Source of the DNA: Streptomyces griseosporeus
GTDB lineage: Bacteria; Actinomycetota; Actinomycetes; Streptomycetales; Streptomycetaceae
Reading direction: 5' to 3'
DNA: 64,000 nucleotides
Assembly: GCF_014656055.1 (NCBI RefSeq)
Contig: NZ_BNBR01000008.1
Coordinates: forward strand, 1 to 64,000
The notes beneath the pieces are model-generated. The model made no database searches. It saw only the letters and a program-made list of their open reading frames with translations, and was not told the DNA's origin. The translations under genes and the position numbers were made by a program. Of this stretch, positions 29,844 to 38,690 are shown piece by piece; positions within the stretch are counted from its first letter, which is position 1; each line of letters begins with the position of its first letter.

Positions 29844-30565
29844 GCGCGTCCCCCGGCCGGGCGGAGACCTTCCGCGCCCTGCACCACGGGCGCGTCCCCG
29901 GCGATCCGCTCGTGCTGCCCGGCCCATGGGACGCGGCGAGCGCCCGGGTGTTCGTGGAGGCGGGGTTCCCGGCGCTGGCGACGCCCAGCGCCGGGGTGGC
30001 CGCCTCCCTCGGGTACGCCGACGGGTCGACCCCGGCCGAGGAGATGTTCGCGGCGGTGGCGCGGATCGCGCGGGCCGTGGACGTGCCGGTGTCGGTCGAT
30101 GTCGAGGACGGATACGGGCTCGCGCCGAAGGAGCTGGTGGAGCGGCTGCTGGAGGCGGGGGCCGTCGGCTGCAACCTGGAGGACTCCCGCGACGGGGTCC
30201 TCCTGGACCCGCGGGAGCAGGCCGAGTTCCTCGCGGAGGTGCGGGCGGCGGCGGGCGACCGGCTCTTCGTCAACGCCCGCATCGGCACCTTCCTGAGGGG
30301 GGTGAGTGACCCGGACCGGACGATCGAGCGGGCCGCGCTGTACGTCGCGGCGGGCGCCGACTGCGTGTACCCGATCCTCGCCCCCGTGGAGGTGCTGCCG
30401 TTGCTGCGGGCCGGGATCGAGGGCCCGGTCAACGTCGGCGCCGGGGTCGGCGACGGCCCCTCGCCCGCCGAGCTGGGCGAGCGGGGGGCCACGCGGATCA
30501 CGTTCGGGCCGGGGCTGCAGCGGGCGGCGACGGCCGCGCTGAAGGACATCGCCGCCCGGCTGTGA
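29840..30565 (+). CDS. Isocitrate lyase/PEP mutase family protein
   Basis: 241 residues of the ICL/PEPM TIM-barrel superfamily: 'LVLPGPWDAASARVFVEAGFPALATPSAGVAASLGYADG' at the N-terminus and 'PVSVDVEDGYG' as the metal-binding strand (Asp/Glu), then 'GCNLEDSRDG' and 'LFVNARIGTFL'. The KKCGH loop of true isocitrate lyase is absent, so it is a different C-C or P-C lyase/mutase, often annotated phosphonomutase-like. Starts at GTG 29840, which overlaps the preceding stop (GTGA); the in-frame GTG at 29837 is possible. Third gene of the operon divergent from MocR, which may place it in a PLP- or oxidative-stress-linked pathway. Confidence 0.88.
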   Translation: MSASPGRAETFRALHHGRVPGDPLVLPGPWDAASARVFVEAGFPALATPSAGVAASLGYADGSTPAEEMFAAVARIARAVDVPVSVDVEDGYGLAPKELVERLLEAGAVGCNLEDSRDGVLLDPREQAEFLAEVRAAAGDRLFVNARIGTFLRGVSDPDRTIERAALYVAAGADCVYPILAPVEVLPLLRAGIEGPVNVGAGVGDGPSPAELGERGATRITFGPGLQRAATAALKDIAARL

Positions 30566-30571
30566 CGGGGG

Positions 30572-31519
30572 TCAGGGGAGCCACGCCTGCCAGGTGGAGC
30601 GGTGGCTCTCCACCCACTTCTTCGCCGCCTCCTCCGGGCTGAGCTTCTCGTCGGCGATCATCAGGGAGACCTCGTTCTGGTCCTCCGTCGTCCAGCGGAA
30701 CTTCTTCAGGAAGGCCGCCGCCTTGCTGCCGTCCTTGGCGAAGCCGGCGTTGAGGTACTTCTGCAGCGGGGTGTGCGGGTAGGCGCAGGCGACCTTCTCC
30801 GGGTCGGCGTCGCAGCCCTCCTTGTACGGCGGCAGCTTCACCTCCGTCATGGGCACCTTCTCGAACAGCCACTGCGGGGCGTACCAGTAGGTGAGGAACG
30901 GCTTCTTCTCCTTGGCGAACTGGCGGATCTGGGTGATCTGCGCGGCCTCGGAGCCGGCGAAGACGACCTGGTAGTCCAGGTGCAGGTTCTTCACCAGGGC
31001 CTTGTCGTTGGTGACGTAGGACGGGGAGCCGTCCAGCAGCTGGCCCTTGCTGCCGCTCTCGGCGGTGCGGAACAGCGGCGCGTACTTGTCGAGGTTCCTC
31101 CAGTCGGTGATGTCCGGGTGCTGCTTCGCCAGGTACGTGGGCACGTACCAGCCGATGTGCCCGGTCACGCCGAGGCCGCCGCCGCGGGCGATCGTCCCCT
31201 TGTCGTCGACGTACCGCTGCTCCTGGTCGGGGTGGCCCCAGTCCTCCAGGATCGCGTCGACACGGCCCTGGCTGAGCGCGTCCCAGGCGGGCACCTCGTC
31301 GACCTGGACGGTGTCGACGCGGTAGCCCAGCTCGTGCTCCAGCAGGTACTGGGCGACGGACACGTTGGCCTGGGCGCCGACCCAGGACTGCACGGACAGG
31401 GTGACCGTCTTCGCGCCCCGGGCGCCCGCGAAGGGCGAGGCCTGCTGGGTCATGTCGGCGGCGCCGCAGCCGGTGAGCAGCAGCAGCGTGCCCGCGAGGG
31501 CGGTGGTCCGCAGTCGCAT
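30572..31519 (-). CDS. Glycine betaine/choline-type ABC transporter substrate-binding lipoprotein
   Basis: 315 residues. Lipoprotein signal 'TALAGTLLLLTGCGAAD' (lipobox LTGC). The body is OpuAC/ProX-like: 'VTLSVQSWVGAQANVSVAQYLLEHELGYRVDTVQVDEVPAWDALSQGRVDAILEDWGHPDQ', with many Trp/Tyr residues that could form the aromatic box for quaternary amines. It would capture betaine, choline or a similar osmolyte outside the membrane. ATG at 31519 lies one base after the permease stop, with GGGAG 6 bases upstream. Last gene of the five-gene betaine operon. It is convergent with the ICL/PEPM gene, 6 bases away. Confidence 0.92.
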   Translation of the reverse strand: MRLRTTALAGTLLLLTGCGAADMTQQASPFAGARGAKTVTLSVQSWVGAQANVSVAQYLLEHELGYRVDTVQVDEVPAWDALSQGRVDAILEDWGHPDQEQRYVDDKGTIARGGGLGVTGHIGWYVPTYLAKQHPDITDWRNLDKYAPLFRTAESGSKGQLLDGSPSYVTNDKALVKNLHLDYQVVFAGSEAAQITQIRQFAKEKKPFLTYWYAPQWLFEKVPMTEVKLPPYKEGCDADPEKVACAYPHTPLQKYLNAGFAKDGSKAAAFLKKFRWTTEDQNEVSLMIADEKLSPEEAAKKWVESHRSTWQAWLP

Positions 31520-31520
31520 G

Positions 31521-33458
31521 TCACGCTCCCTTCGTCGTACGGCGTCCGGTGGGCTGGGTCACCCGGTCGAGCATCAGGCCGAGGCAGACGATCGCCGCGC
31601 CGGCGACCAGGCCGGTCGCCAGGTCGCCCTGGGCGAGACCGAAGACGACGTCGTAGCCGAGCGCGCCACCGCCGACCAGGCCGCCGATGATGACGACGGC
31701 GAGGACGAGGACGACGCCCTGGTTGACGGCGAGCAGCAACGCCGGTCGGGCGAGCGGGAGTTGCACCTGGCGCAGCTGCTGCCAGCCGGTCGCGCCGAGC
31801 GAGCCGGCCGCCTCCAGCGCGGCCGGGTCGACCTGGCGCAGGCCCTGGGTGGTGATGCGGACGACGGCGGGCAGCGCGTACACGACCGCGGCGGCGACGG
31901 CGGGGGCGCGGCCGACGCCGAACAGCGCCACCACCGGGATCAGGTACACGAACTGCGGCATCGTCTGGCATACGTCCAGGACGGGCCGCAGCAGCCGTTC
32001 GAAGCGGTCGCTGCGGGCGGCGGCGATGCCGGTGGCGACACCGACGACGAGGGTGACGGCGACGGCCGCCAGCACCTGGGAGAGGGTGTCCATCGACGGC
32101 TTCCACACGCCGAGGACGCCGATCGCGGCCAGCGCGAGCACGGCGGTGAGCGCGGTGCGCCAGGTGCCGATCAGCCAGGCGAGCGCGGCGACGGCCAGCA
32201 GCACCGACCACCACGGCAGCCACAGCAGTCCGGCGCGGACCGGGTCCAGGATCCAGGTGGTGAAGCGGGCCGCCCAGTCGGCGGTGCCGCCGACGACGGG
32301 GACACCGGAGTACAGGTGCGCGGTCATCCAGTCGACGGCGCGGTTGACCGGCTCGGCGATGTGCAGGGTCCAGCCGGTGGGCCAGTCCGTGCGGCCGGTG
32401 AGGCGGGCGGCGAGCGCGACGGCCGCGGCGGCGGCGAGGGCCGGCACCCAGACCGCGCGGCGCACCGGCCGTACGCCTGCTCCGGCGGCAGCCGTGACGC
32501 GGTCCAGGACGACCGCGAGCAGCACGATCGGGATGCCGGCCGCGAGCGCGGCGCCCACGTCGACGGAGGCCAGCGCCTGGTAGACGCGGTCGCCGAGGCC
32601 GCCGGCGCCGATCACCGACGCGATGACCGCCATCGACAGCGCCATCATGATCGTCTGGTTGACGCCGAGGAGCAGGTCCTTGCGGGCGAGCGGGATACGG
32701 GCGGTCAGCAGGCGCTGGCGGGCGGTCGCGCCGAGCGAGTCGACCGCCTCCAGGACCTCCCGGTCCGCGCCGCGCAGGCCGAGCGCGGTGAGCCGGGCCA
32801 TGGGCGGGGCGGCGTAGACGACGGTGGCGAGGACGGCCGCCGGGACGCCGATGCCGAAGACCAGCACGACGGGGAGAAGGTAGGCGAAGGCGGGGAGCAC
32901 CTGCATGGTGTCCAGGACCGGGCGCAGGGCGCGGTCCGTGCGCCCGGACAGGCCGGCGGCGAGGCCGAGCACGGTCCCCACGGCGACGGAGGCGGCGACC
33001 GCCACGACCATCAGGGCGAGGGTCTGCATCGTCGGGACCCACATGCCGAGGGCCGCGCAGGTGAGGAACGCGGCGGTGGTGCCCGCGGCGAGCCTGGGGC
33101 CCGCGACACGCCAGGCCGTCAGGGCGGCGAGGGCGGTGACGCCGGGCCAGCCCGCGGTGAGGAGGGCGAGGTAGACGGCGCGTACGGAGAGGACCACGGC
33201 GTTGCTGACGTGGCCCAGGCCGTAGAGGAACAGGGGGTGGGTGTCCCTGTTGTCGATGATCCAGTCGCTGGTGTGGGTGAGGGGGGTGGTGAGGTCGACG
33301 GTGAGCTGGGCCGGCCAGGTGGTGCCCGGCCAGCGGGTGGTGAGCAGGGGGACGAGGATCGCTGCGATGGCCGCCAGGGTGAGCAGTTTGCGGACTGCGG
33401 GGCGCTTGAGGGTGCTGGGGAGTGTGCGGGGGGAGGTCGGTGCGGTGATCGTCGCCAT
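31521..33458 (-). CDS. Glycine betaine ABC transporter permease, two ProW-like domains fused
   Basis: 645 residues, about twice a normal ProW. The two halves each carry the BPD transporter domain with the EAA loop: 'GLRGADREVLEAVDSLGATARQRLLTARIPLARKDLLLGVNQTIMMALSMAVIAS' in half one and 'GLRQVDPAALEAAGSLGATGWQQLRQVQLPLARPALLLAVNQGVVLVLAVVIIGG' in half two. So one gene supplies both membrane half-sites, giving a pseudo-symmetric channel. ATG at 33458 overlaps the ATPase stop by one base (TGATG). Belongs with the ATPase and lipoprotein encoded on either side. Fused betaine permeases of this kind are known in actinomycetes. Confidence 0.93.
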   Translation of the reverse strand: MATITAPTSPRTLPSTLKRPAVRKLLTLAAIAAILVPLLTTRWPGTTWPAQLTVDLTTPLTHTSDWIIDNRDTHPLFLYGLGHVSNAVVLSVRAVYLALLTAGWPGVTALAALTAWRVAGPRLAAGTTAAFLTCAALGMWVPTMQTLALMVVAVAASVAVGTVLGLAAGLSGRTDRALRPVLDTMQVLPAFAYLLPVVLVFGIGVPAAVLATVVYAAPPMARLTALGLRGADREVLEAVDSLGATARQRLLTARIPLARKDLLLGVNQTIMMALSMAVIASVIGAGGLGDRVYQALASVDVGAALAAGIPIVLLAVVLDRVTAAAGAGVRPVRRAVWVPALAAAAAVALAARLTGRTDWPTGWTLHIAEPVNRAVDWMTAHLYSGVPVVGGTADWAARFTTWILDPVRAGLLWLPWWSVLLAVAALAWLIGTWRTALTAVLALAAIGVLGVWKPSMDTLSQVLAAVAVTLVVGVATGIAAARSDRFERLLRPVLDVCQTMPQFVYLIPVVALFGVGRAPAVAAAVVYALPAVVRITTQGLRQVDPAALEAAGSLGATGWQQLRQVQLPLARPALLLAVNQGVVLVLAVVIIGGLVGGGALGYDVVFGLAQGDLATGLVAGAAIVCLGLMLDRVTQPTGRRTTKGA

Positions 33459-34648
33459 CAGATCTGCTCCGCGTTGGTGCCGGCCGGGGGGCGGGGCGCT
33501 TCCCGGCGCTGGCCGGGTGCCGCTCTCATGGGGTCGGGAGCCGCCCCAGCGGCACGACTGCCCGCAGCTGGGTCAGAGGGGGTGCCGACGACGGGGGCGG
33601 CGTCCGCGGGGGGAGTCGCGCCGGCGACCACGCCGAGCAGGCCCTCCGCGTCCACCACGCCCAGGCACCTTCCGCTGTCCACTACACGGGCCGGGGTGCC
33701 TGCCCTTGCCACTGCCTCTATCGCCTCCGAGACCGTTGCCTCGGGGCGGATCGCCGGACCGCTGCCCGCTTCCTCCGCCGTGGCGATGCGCATCGCTGTG
33801 CGGACCGTCAGGACCTGTTCCCTCGGGACGTCGCGGACGAACTCGCGGACGTAGTCGTCGGCCGGGGTCGCGACGATCTCCTCCGGGGTGCCGAGCTGGA
33901 CCACGCGGCCGTCGCGCATCAGGGCGATCCGGTCACCGAGCTTCAGGGCCTCGCCGAGGTCATGGGTGATGAAGACCATCGTGCGGCCCTCCTCGCGGTG
34001 CAGGCGGACGACCTCCTCCTGCATGTCGCGGCGGATGAGGGGGTCCAGCGCGCTGAACGGCTCGTCGAAGAGGAGGACCTCGGGGTCCACGGCGAGTGCG
34101 CGGGCCAGGCCGACGCGCTGGCGCTGGCCGCCGGAGAGCTGGCCGGGCCTGCGGTGCTCCATGCCCTCCAGGCCGACCTTGGCGACGAACTCGGCGGCGC
34201 GCTCGCGGCGTTCGGCGCGGGACACGCCCTGGATCTCCAGGCCGTAGGCCACGTTGTCGAGGACCGTGCGGTGCGGGAGCAGCCCGAAGTGCTGGAAGAC
34301 CATCGCGGCGCGGTGCCGGCGCAGGGCGCGCAGCCGGGAGCGGTCCATCGCGCGGACGTCCTCGCCGTCGATGGCGATGGTGCCCGCGGTCGGCTCGATG
34401 AGCCGGGTCAGGCAGCGCACCAGGGTGGACTTGCCGGAGCCGGACAGGCCCATGACGACGAAGACCTCGCCCTTGCGGACGTCGAAGCTCACGTCCCGGA
34501 CGGCGGCCGTGCAGCCGGTGCGGGCGCGCAGCTCGGCGGCGCCGAGGGCGGCCAGCTCGGGGTCGGCGGGGACGCGGTCGGCCTTCGGGCCGAACACCTT
34601 CCACAGGCCGTCGACGGAGAACACCGGAGTGGTCGTGACCGTACTCAT
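33458..34648 (-). CDS. Glycine betaine ABC transporter ATP-binding protein
   Basis: 396 residues. Walker A 'GLSGSGKST', Q-loop 'VFQHFGLLPHRTV', signature 'LSGGQRQRVGLARAL', Walker B 'EVLLFDEPFSALDP', switch His 'VFITHDLGEAL'. The 'F..LLPHRTVLDNVAYGLEIQGV' and long N-terminal lead match ProV/OpuAA. The C-terminal third is a CBS-like regulatory region, with an Ala/Pro-rich tail of about 50 residues that is probably disordered. CBS domains in OpuA sense ionic strength. Start ATG 34648 overlaps the choline dehydrogenase stop by one base (TGATG); an in-frame GTG at 34651 is possible. Confidence 0.93.
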   Translation of the reverse strand: MSTVTTTPVFSVDGLWKVFGPKADRVPADPELAALGAAELRARTGCTAAVRDVSFDVRKGEVFVVMGLSGSGKSTLVRCLTRLIEPTAGTIAIDGEDVRAMDRSRLRALRRHRAAMVFQHFGLLPHRTVLDNVAYGLEIQGVSRAERRERAAEFVAKVGLEGMEHRRPGQLSGGQRQRVGLARALAVDPEVLLFDEPFSALDPLIRRDMQEEVVRLHREEGRTMVFITHDLGEALKLGDRIALMRDGRVVQLGTPEEIVATPADDYVREFVRDVPREQVLTVRTAMRIATAEEAGSGPAIRPEATVSEAIEAVARAGTPARVVDSGRCLGVVDAEGLLGVVAGATPPADAAPVVGTPSDPAAGSRAAGAAPDPMRAAPGQRREAPRPPAGTNAEQI

Positions 34649-36177
34649 CACGCATCACCACCGATCAGCTCGGCGGCCTTCTCTCCGACCATGAGGACTC
34701 CGATCATCGGGTTGACGGCGGTCATCGTCGGGAAGACGGACGCGTCGGCGACGCGGATGCCGTCCAGGCCGCGGATCCTCAGTTCGGGGTCCACGACGGC
34801 GAGTTCGTCGTCGGGGGCGCCCATCTTGCAGGTGCCCGCCGGGTGGTAGACCGTGTGCGCGACCTTGCGGGCGTACTCGCTCAGTTCCTCGTCGCCGGTG
34901 ATGTCCGGGCCGGGGCACACTTCGCGCTTGAGCCAGCCGGCCAGCGGCTGCGTCTTGGCGATCTCACGGGCGATGCGGATGCCGTCGACGAGGGTGCGGG
35001 CGTCGTAGTCGTCCTCGTCGGTGAAGTAGCGGAAGTCCAGCGCGGGCTTCTCGGCGGGGTCGGCGCTCTTCAGGTAGAGGCGGCCGCGGCTCTTCGGCTT
35101 GGGGATGTTCGGGGTCATCGACACGCCGAACTCGGGCCGCCGGTAGCCCAGTCGCTCCGGATTGTCGGTGAACGGGATCTGGTAGAAGTGGAACATCAGG
35201 TCCGGGCCCGCGTGGCCGGGGTCGCGGCGCACGAACAGGCCGGCGTCGCTGTCCATCGCGGAGTTCTCCGGGATGGGGCCGTGGGTCTCCCAGACGATCA
35301 CCGACTCGGGGTGGTCGAGCAGGTTCTCGCCGACGCCCGGCAGGTCGTGCACGACGGGTATGCCGAGCTTCTCCAGGTCCTCGCGGGGGCCGATGCCCGA
35401 GTGCAGCAGCAGGCGGGGCGAGTCGACGGCGCCCGCGCAGAGGATCACCTCGCGGCGGGCGCGGACGAGGATTTCCTCGCCGTCGGCGGTGCGCACGTGG
35501 ACGCCCTCGGCGCGGCCGTCGGTCAGCTCAAGACGGTACGCCCACGTCTCCAGGTACAGGCGGAGGTTGGGGCGTTCGTCCATCACCGGGTGCAGATACG
35601 CCACGGAGGCGCTGGAGCGCTTGTTGTCCTCGGGGTGGTAGGCCAGGTCGAAGAAGCCGGCGCCCTCGGTGAACGGCCTGCGGTTGAAGCCCTCGACGCG
35701 CGGCACGTCCAGTGCCTTCTGCGCCGCGTCGACGAAGTCGCGGGCGATGGCGTTCCGGTCCTTCTCGTCGACGGGGACGATGTTGTTGAGCAGGCGGGCG
35801 TAGTAGGCCTCCATCGGCACCGCGCCCCAGCCCTTGGCGCCGGCCGCCTCCCACTCGTCCCAGTCGGACGGCAGCGGCTTGAAGGCGATCAGCGTGTTGT
35901 GGGAGGAGCAGCCGCCGAGGACGCGGGCGCGGCTGTGCCGGATGTGGGAGTTGCCGCGTGGCTGCTCGGTCGTCGGGTAGTCGTAGTCGAGGTCGCCGCC
36001 GAGCAGGCCCATCCAGCGGCGCAGGGTGAGGACGTCGTCGCGGCCCACGTCGCTGGGGCCGCCCTCGATGACCGCGACGGTGGTGCCGGGGTCCTCGGTG
36101 AGGCGGGAGGCGATGACCGAGCCGGCCGTGCCGCCGCCGATGACGACATAGTCGTGGACGTGCGTGTTCTCGGGCAT
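34648..36177 (-). CDS. betA: Choline dehydrogenase / GMC oxidoreductase
   Basis: 509 residues of the GMC flavoprotein family: FAD motif 'YVVIGGGTAGSVIASRLTE', second signature 'VLGGCSSHNTLIAFKPLPSDWD', 'GAVDSPRLLLHSGIGPREDLEKLGIPVVHDLPGVG', and the catalytic His region 'VAHTVYHPAGTCKMG' with 'VNPMIGVLMVGEKAAELI' at the end. Oxidises choline to betaine aldehyde, and possibly on to betaine. Assignment to choline rather than another alcohol rests on the neighbours: aldehyde dehydrogenase 46 bp upstream and betaine-type ABC genes directly downstream. Confidence 0.92.
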   Translation of the reverse strand: MPENTHVHDYVVIGGGTAGSVIASRLTEDPGTTVAVIEGGPSDVGRDDVLTLRRWMGLLGGDLDYDYPTTEQPRGNSHIRHSRARVLGGCSSHNTLIAFKPLPSDWDEWEAAGAKGWGAVPMEAYYARLLNNIVPVDEKDRNAIARDFVDAAQKALDVPRVEGFNRRPFTEGAGFFDLAYHPEDNKRSSASVAYLHPVMDERPNLRLYLETWAYRLELTDGRAEGVHVRTADGEEILVRARREVILCAGAVDSPRLLLHSGIGPREDLEKLGIPVVHDLPGVGENLLDHPESVIVWETHGPIPENSAMDSDAGLFVRRDPGHAGPDLMFHFYQIPFTDNPERLGYRRPEFGVSMTPNIPKPKSRGRLYLKSADPAEKPALDFRYFTDEDDYDARTLVDGIRIAREIAKTQPLAGWLKREVCPGPDITGDEELSEYARKVAHTVYHPAGTCKMGAPDDELAVVDPELRIRGLDGIRVADASVFPTMTAVNPMIGVLMVGEKAAELIGGDA

Positions 36178-36223
36178 GGGGGGACTGCTCCAGGGGGCTC
36201 TGCGGGGGGAAGGACGCTGTGGT

Positions 36224-37747
36224 TCAGCCGGCGAACCAGCGGACCGGCTTGGGGGCGAGGTTCTGGTAGATGTGCTTGGACTCGCGGTACTCGGCGAGGC
36301 CGGCCGGGCCGAGTTCCCGGCCGATGCCGCTCCTGCCGAAGCCGCCCCATTCCGCCTGCGGCAGATAGGGGTGGAAGTCGTTGATCCACACGGTGCCGTG
36401 GCGCAGCCGGCCGGCGACGCGGCGGGCGCGTCCGGGGTCGGCGGTCCAGACGGCGCCGGCGAGGCCGTACTCCGTGTCGTTGGCGAGGGCGACCGCCTCG
36501 TCCTCGGTGCGGAAGGTCTCGACGGTGAGGACCGGGCCGAAGACCTCCTCGCGGACGACGCGCATCTCGCGGTGGCAGTGGTCGAGGACGGTCGGCTCGT
36601 AGAACCAGCCGCTCTCCGGTCGGTCGGGGCCGGGCTCGGGGCGCTTGCCGCCGCAGCGCAGCACCGCGCCCTCGGCGAGCGCGGAGGCGACGTACTCCTC
36701 GGTCTTCGCGCGCTGCTCGGCGGAGACCATGGGGCCGCACTCGACGCCCTCGGCGGTGCCGCGGCCGAGGCGGATCTTCCGGGCCCGGCGGGCGAGTTCG
36801 GCGACGAAGCGGTCGCGGACGGACTCCTCGACGATGAGGCGGGAGCCGGCCGAGCAGACCTGGCCGCTGTGGATGAACGCGGCGTTGAGGGCCTGGTCGA
36901 CGGCGGTGTCGAAGCCGTCGTCGGTGGCGCAGGCGTCGGCGAAGACGACGTTGGGGTTCTTGCCGCCGAGTTCGAGGGCGATCTTCTTCACCGACACGGC
37001 CGCCGCCTGGGCCACCTTGGTGCCGCTGGCCAGGCCGCCGGTGAAGGAGATCAGGTCGACGTCGGGGTGCTCGGCGAGCCGGGCGCCGACGGTGGGGCCG
37101 GGGCCGGTGACGAGGTTGGCGACACCGGCGGGCAGGCCGGCCTCGGCGAGCAGCTCGATCAGGGCGATCGTCGTCAGCGGGGTGATCTCGCTCGGCTTGA
37201 CCACGAAGGTGTTGCCGGCGGCGAGCGCGGGCGCGATCTTCCAACTGGCCTGGAGGAGCGGGTAGTTCCAGGGCGTGATGAGGGCGCAGACCCCGACGGG
37301 TTCGTGGACGACGACGCTGTGGATGTCGGGCGAGCCCGCGTCGACGACCCGGCCGGGGGCCTCGGCGGCGACGAGGTCGGCGAAGTAGCGGAAGGCGTCC
37401 GCGACGCAGTCGATGTCGACGCGGCCCTCCTCGACGGTCTTGCCGGCGTCCCGGCTCTCCAGCAGGCCGAGCCGCTCCCGGTCGCGGACGAGCAGGCCGG
37501 CGACGCGGCGCAGCAGGGCGGCGCGCTCGGCGGCCGGGGTGCGCGGCCAGGTGCCCTCGCCGCCGGCGAAGGCGGCGCGGGCGGCCTCGACCGCGAGGTC
37601 GGTGTCCTTCTCGTCACCCTCGGCGACCACGGCGAACGGCAGCCCGTCCGCGGGGTCGAGGATCTCGCGCGTCGCGCCGGAGACGGCCGTACGCCATTCC
37701 CCCGCCACGTGGATGGTCCGCCCCGCCTGCTGTGTGCTGTCCGCCAT
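36224..37747 (-). CDS. betB: Betaine aldehyde dehydrogenase-like NAD(P)-dependent aldehyde dehydrogenase
   Basis: 507 residues. Aldehyde dehydrogenase hallmarks: 'ITPWNYPLLQASWKIAPALAAGNTFVVKPSE', catalytic Glu in 'LELGGKNPNVVFADA', catalytic Cys in 'FIHSGQVCSAGSRLIVEESV', and 'EEVFGPVLTVETF'. 'VKKIALELGGKNPN' and the overall form suit the betaine aldehyde group. It completes choline to glycine betaine, an osmoprotectant. ATG at 37747 with GGAAGG upstream; the longer open frame is antisense to the next gene. First gene of the betaine operon (betB-betA-ATPase-permease-lipoprotein), so its promoter lies in 37748-37925. Confidence 0.9.
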   Translation of the reverse strand: MADSTQQAGRTIHVAGEWRTAVSGATREILDPADGLPFAVVAEGDEKDTDLAVEAARAAFAGGEGTWPRTPAAERAALLRRVAGLLVRDRERLGLLESRDAGKTVEEGRVDIDCVADAFRYFADLVAAEAPGRVVDAGSPDIHSVVVHEPVGVCALITPWNYPLLQASWKIAPALAAGNTFVVKPSEITPLTTIALIELLAEAGLPAGVANLVTGPGPTVGARLAEHPDVDLISFTGGLASGTKVAQAAAVSVKKIALELGGKNPNVVFADACATDDGFDTAVDQALNAAFIHSGQVCSAGSRLIVEESVRDRFVAELARRARKIRLGRGTAEGVECGPMVSAEQRAKTEEYVASALAEGAVLRCGGKRPEPGPDRPESGWFYEPTVLDHCHREMRVVREEVFGPVLTVETFRTEDEAVALANDTEYGLAGAVWTADPGRARRVAGRLRHGTVWINDFHPYLPQAEWGGFGRSGIGRELGPAGLAEYRESKHIYQNLAPKPVRWFAG

Positions 37748-37925
37748 GTCCGGTTCTGCCTTCCGTTCCTGTTCCGTGCCCCTGGGTGACCCGCTGGTCA
37801 CACACGGGCCCCATCGGGACCGGGAGCGCCTGCCCTGGCGCCCTGTTTGCATGCGCGTTCCGTGGCCGAAAGTGCGCTGCGTCACTGAAAATGCGGGCAA
37901 AAGGGCCCAAAAGTAGGCTGGGAGG

Positions 37926-38672
37926 ATGCGCGGAGCACTGATATCTGCGGCAGCGGGCACGGCCCTGCTGCTCTTTCCCGCCCTCGCCGTCGCCGACGAC
38001 GGTGGTGATCTCAGCGCCAAGGAACTGGCCCAGCAGGCGAAGGACAACTTCCTCAAGGCGAAGTCGGTCCACCTCGGGTACACCGACCACAGCAAGAACG
38101 CGGCCGCCGACCGAACGAAGGCCGTCGCGATGGACCTCTCCCTGGACCGCGACGGCAACTGCGCCGGCTCGCTCACCATGGGCAAGGGCGGCGGCAGCGT
38201 CGAGCTGGTCAAACGCGGCCGCGAGGTGTGGATGAAACCGGACGCCGCGTTCTGGAAGGCGCAGGTGCCCGGCCCGCAGGGCGCCGCGGTGGCGGAACTG
38301 TTCAAGGACCGCTATGTGCACGGCACGACCGCGGACGCCATGCTCAAGGGCATGGCCGACACCTGCGACCTGGCCGCCTTCCAGAAGCAGGTCGACAGCG
38401 GCGTCGCCGACGACAAGACCCTGACGAAGGGCGAGGAGACCACCCGCGACGGCACGAAGGTGATCCCGCTCAAGGGCCGCGAGGACGGCAAGGACAGCGT
38501 CCTGTACGTCACCTCCGGCTCGCCGCACCGGCTGGCGGAGGCGGCGCAGAAGGGCGCCGGAACCGATGTGGACCTGAAGTTCGGGGACTACGACAAGCCG
38601 GTGCCGTCGAAGACGCCGCCCGCGGACCAGACGGTGGAGGTGGACCGGCTCAACCAGCAGCTGGGGAGCTGA
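37926..38672 (+). CDS. Hypothetical secreted protein (LppX/LolA-like fold possible)
   Basis: 248 residues. Signal peptide 'ALISAAAGTALLLFPALAVADD'; no lipobox. The mature part has alternating strand-like segments ('AVAMDLSLDRDGNCAGSLTMGKGGGSVELVKRGREVWMKPDAAFWK') typical of the LppX/LprAFG or LolA-like lipid-carrier folds found in many actinomycete exported proteins; this is a fold guess from pattern only. TAGGCT 7 bases before the ATG suggests a leaderless transcript. It is divergent from betB and convergent with the proline-rich membrane protein. Confidence 0.85.
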   Translation: MRGALISAAAGTALLLFPALAVADDGGDLSAKELAQQAKDNFLKAKSVHLGYTDHSKNAAADRTKAVAMDLSLDRDGNCAGSLTMGKGGGSVELVKRGREVWMKPDAAFWKAQVPGPQGAAVAELFKDRYVHGTTADAMLKGMADTCDLAAFQKQVDSGVADDKTLTKGEETTRDGTKVIPLKGREDGKDSVLYVTSGSPHRLAEAAQKGAGTDVDLKFGDYDKPVPSKTPPADQTVEVDRLNQQLGS

Positions 38673-38690
38673 GCCGGACCACCCCGGATG

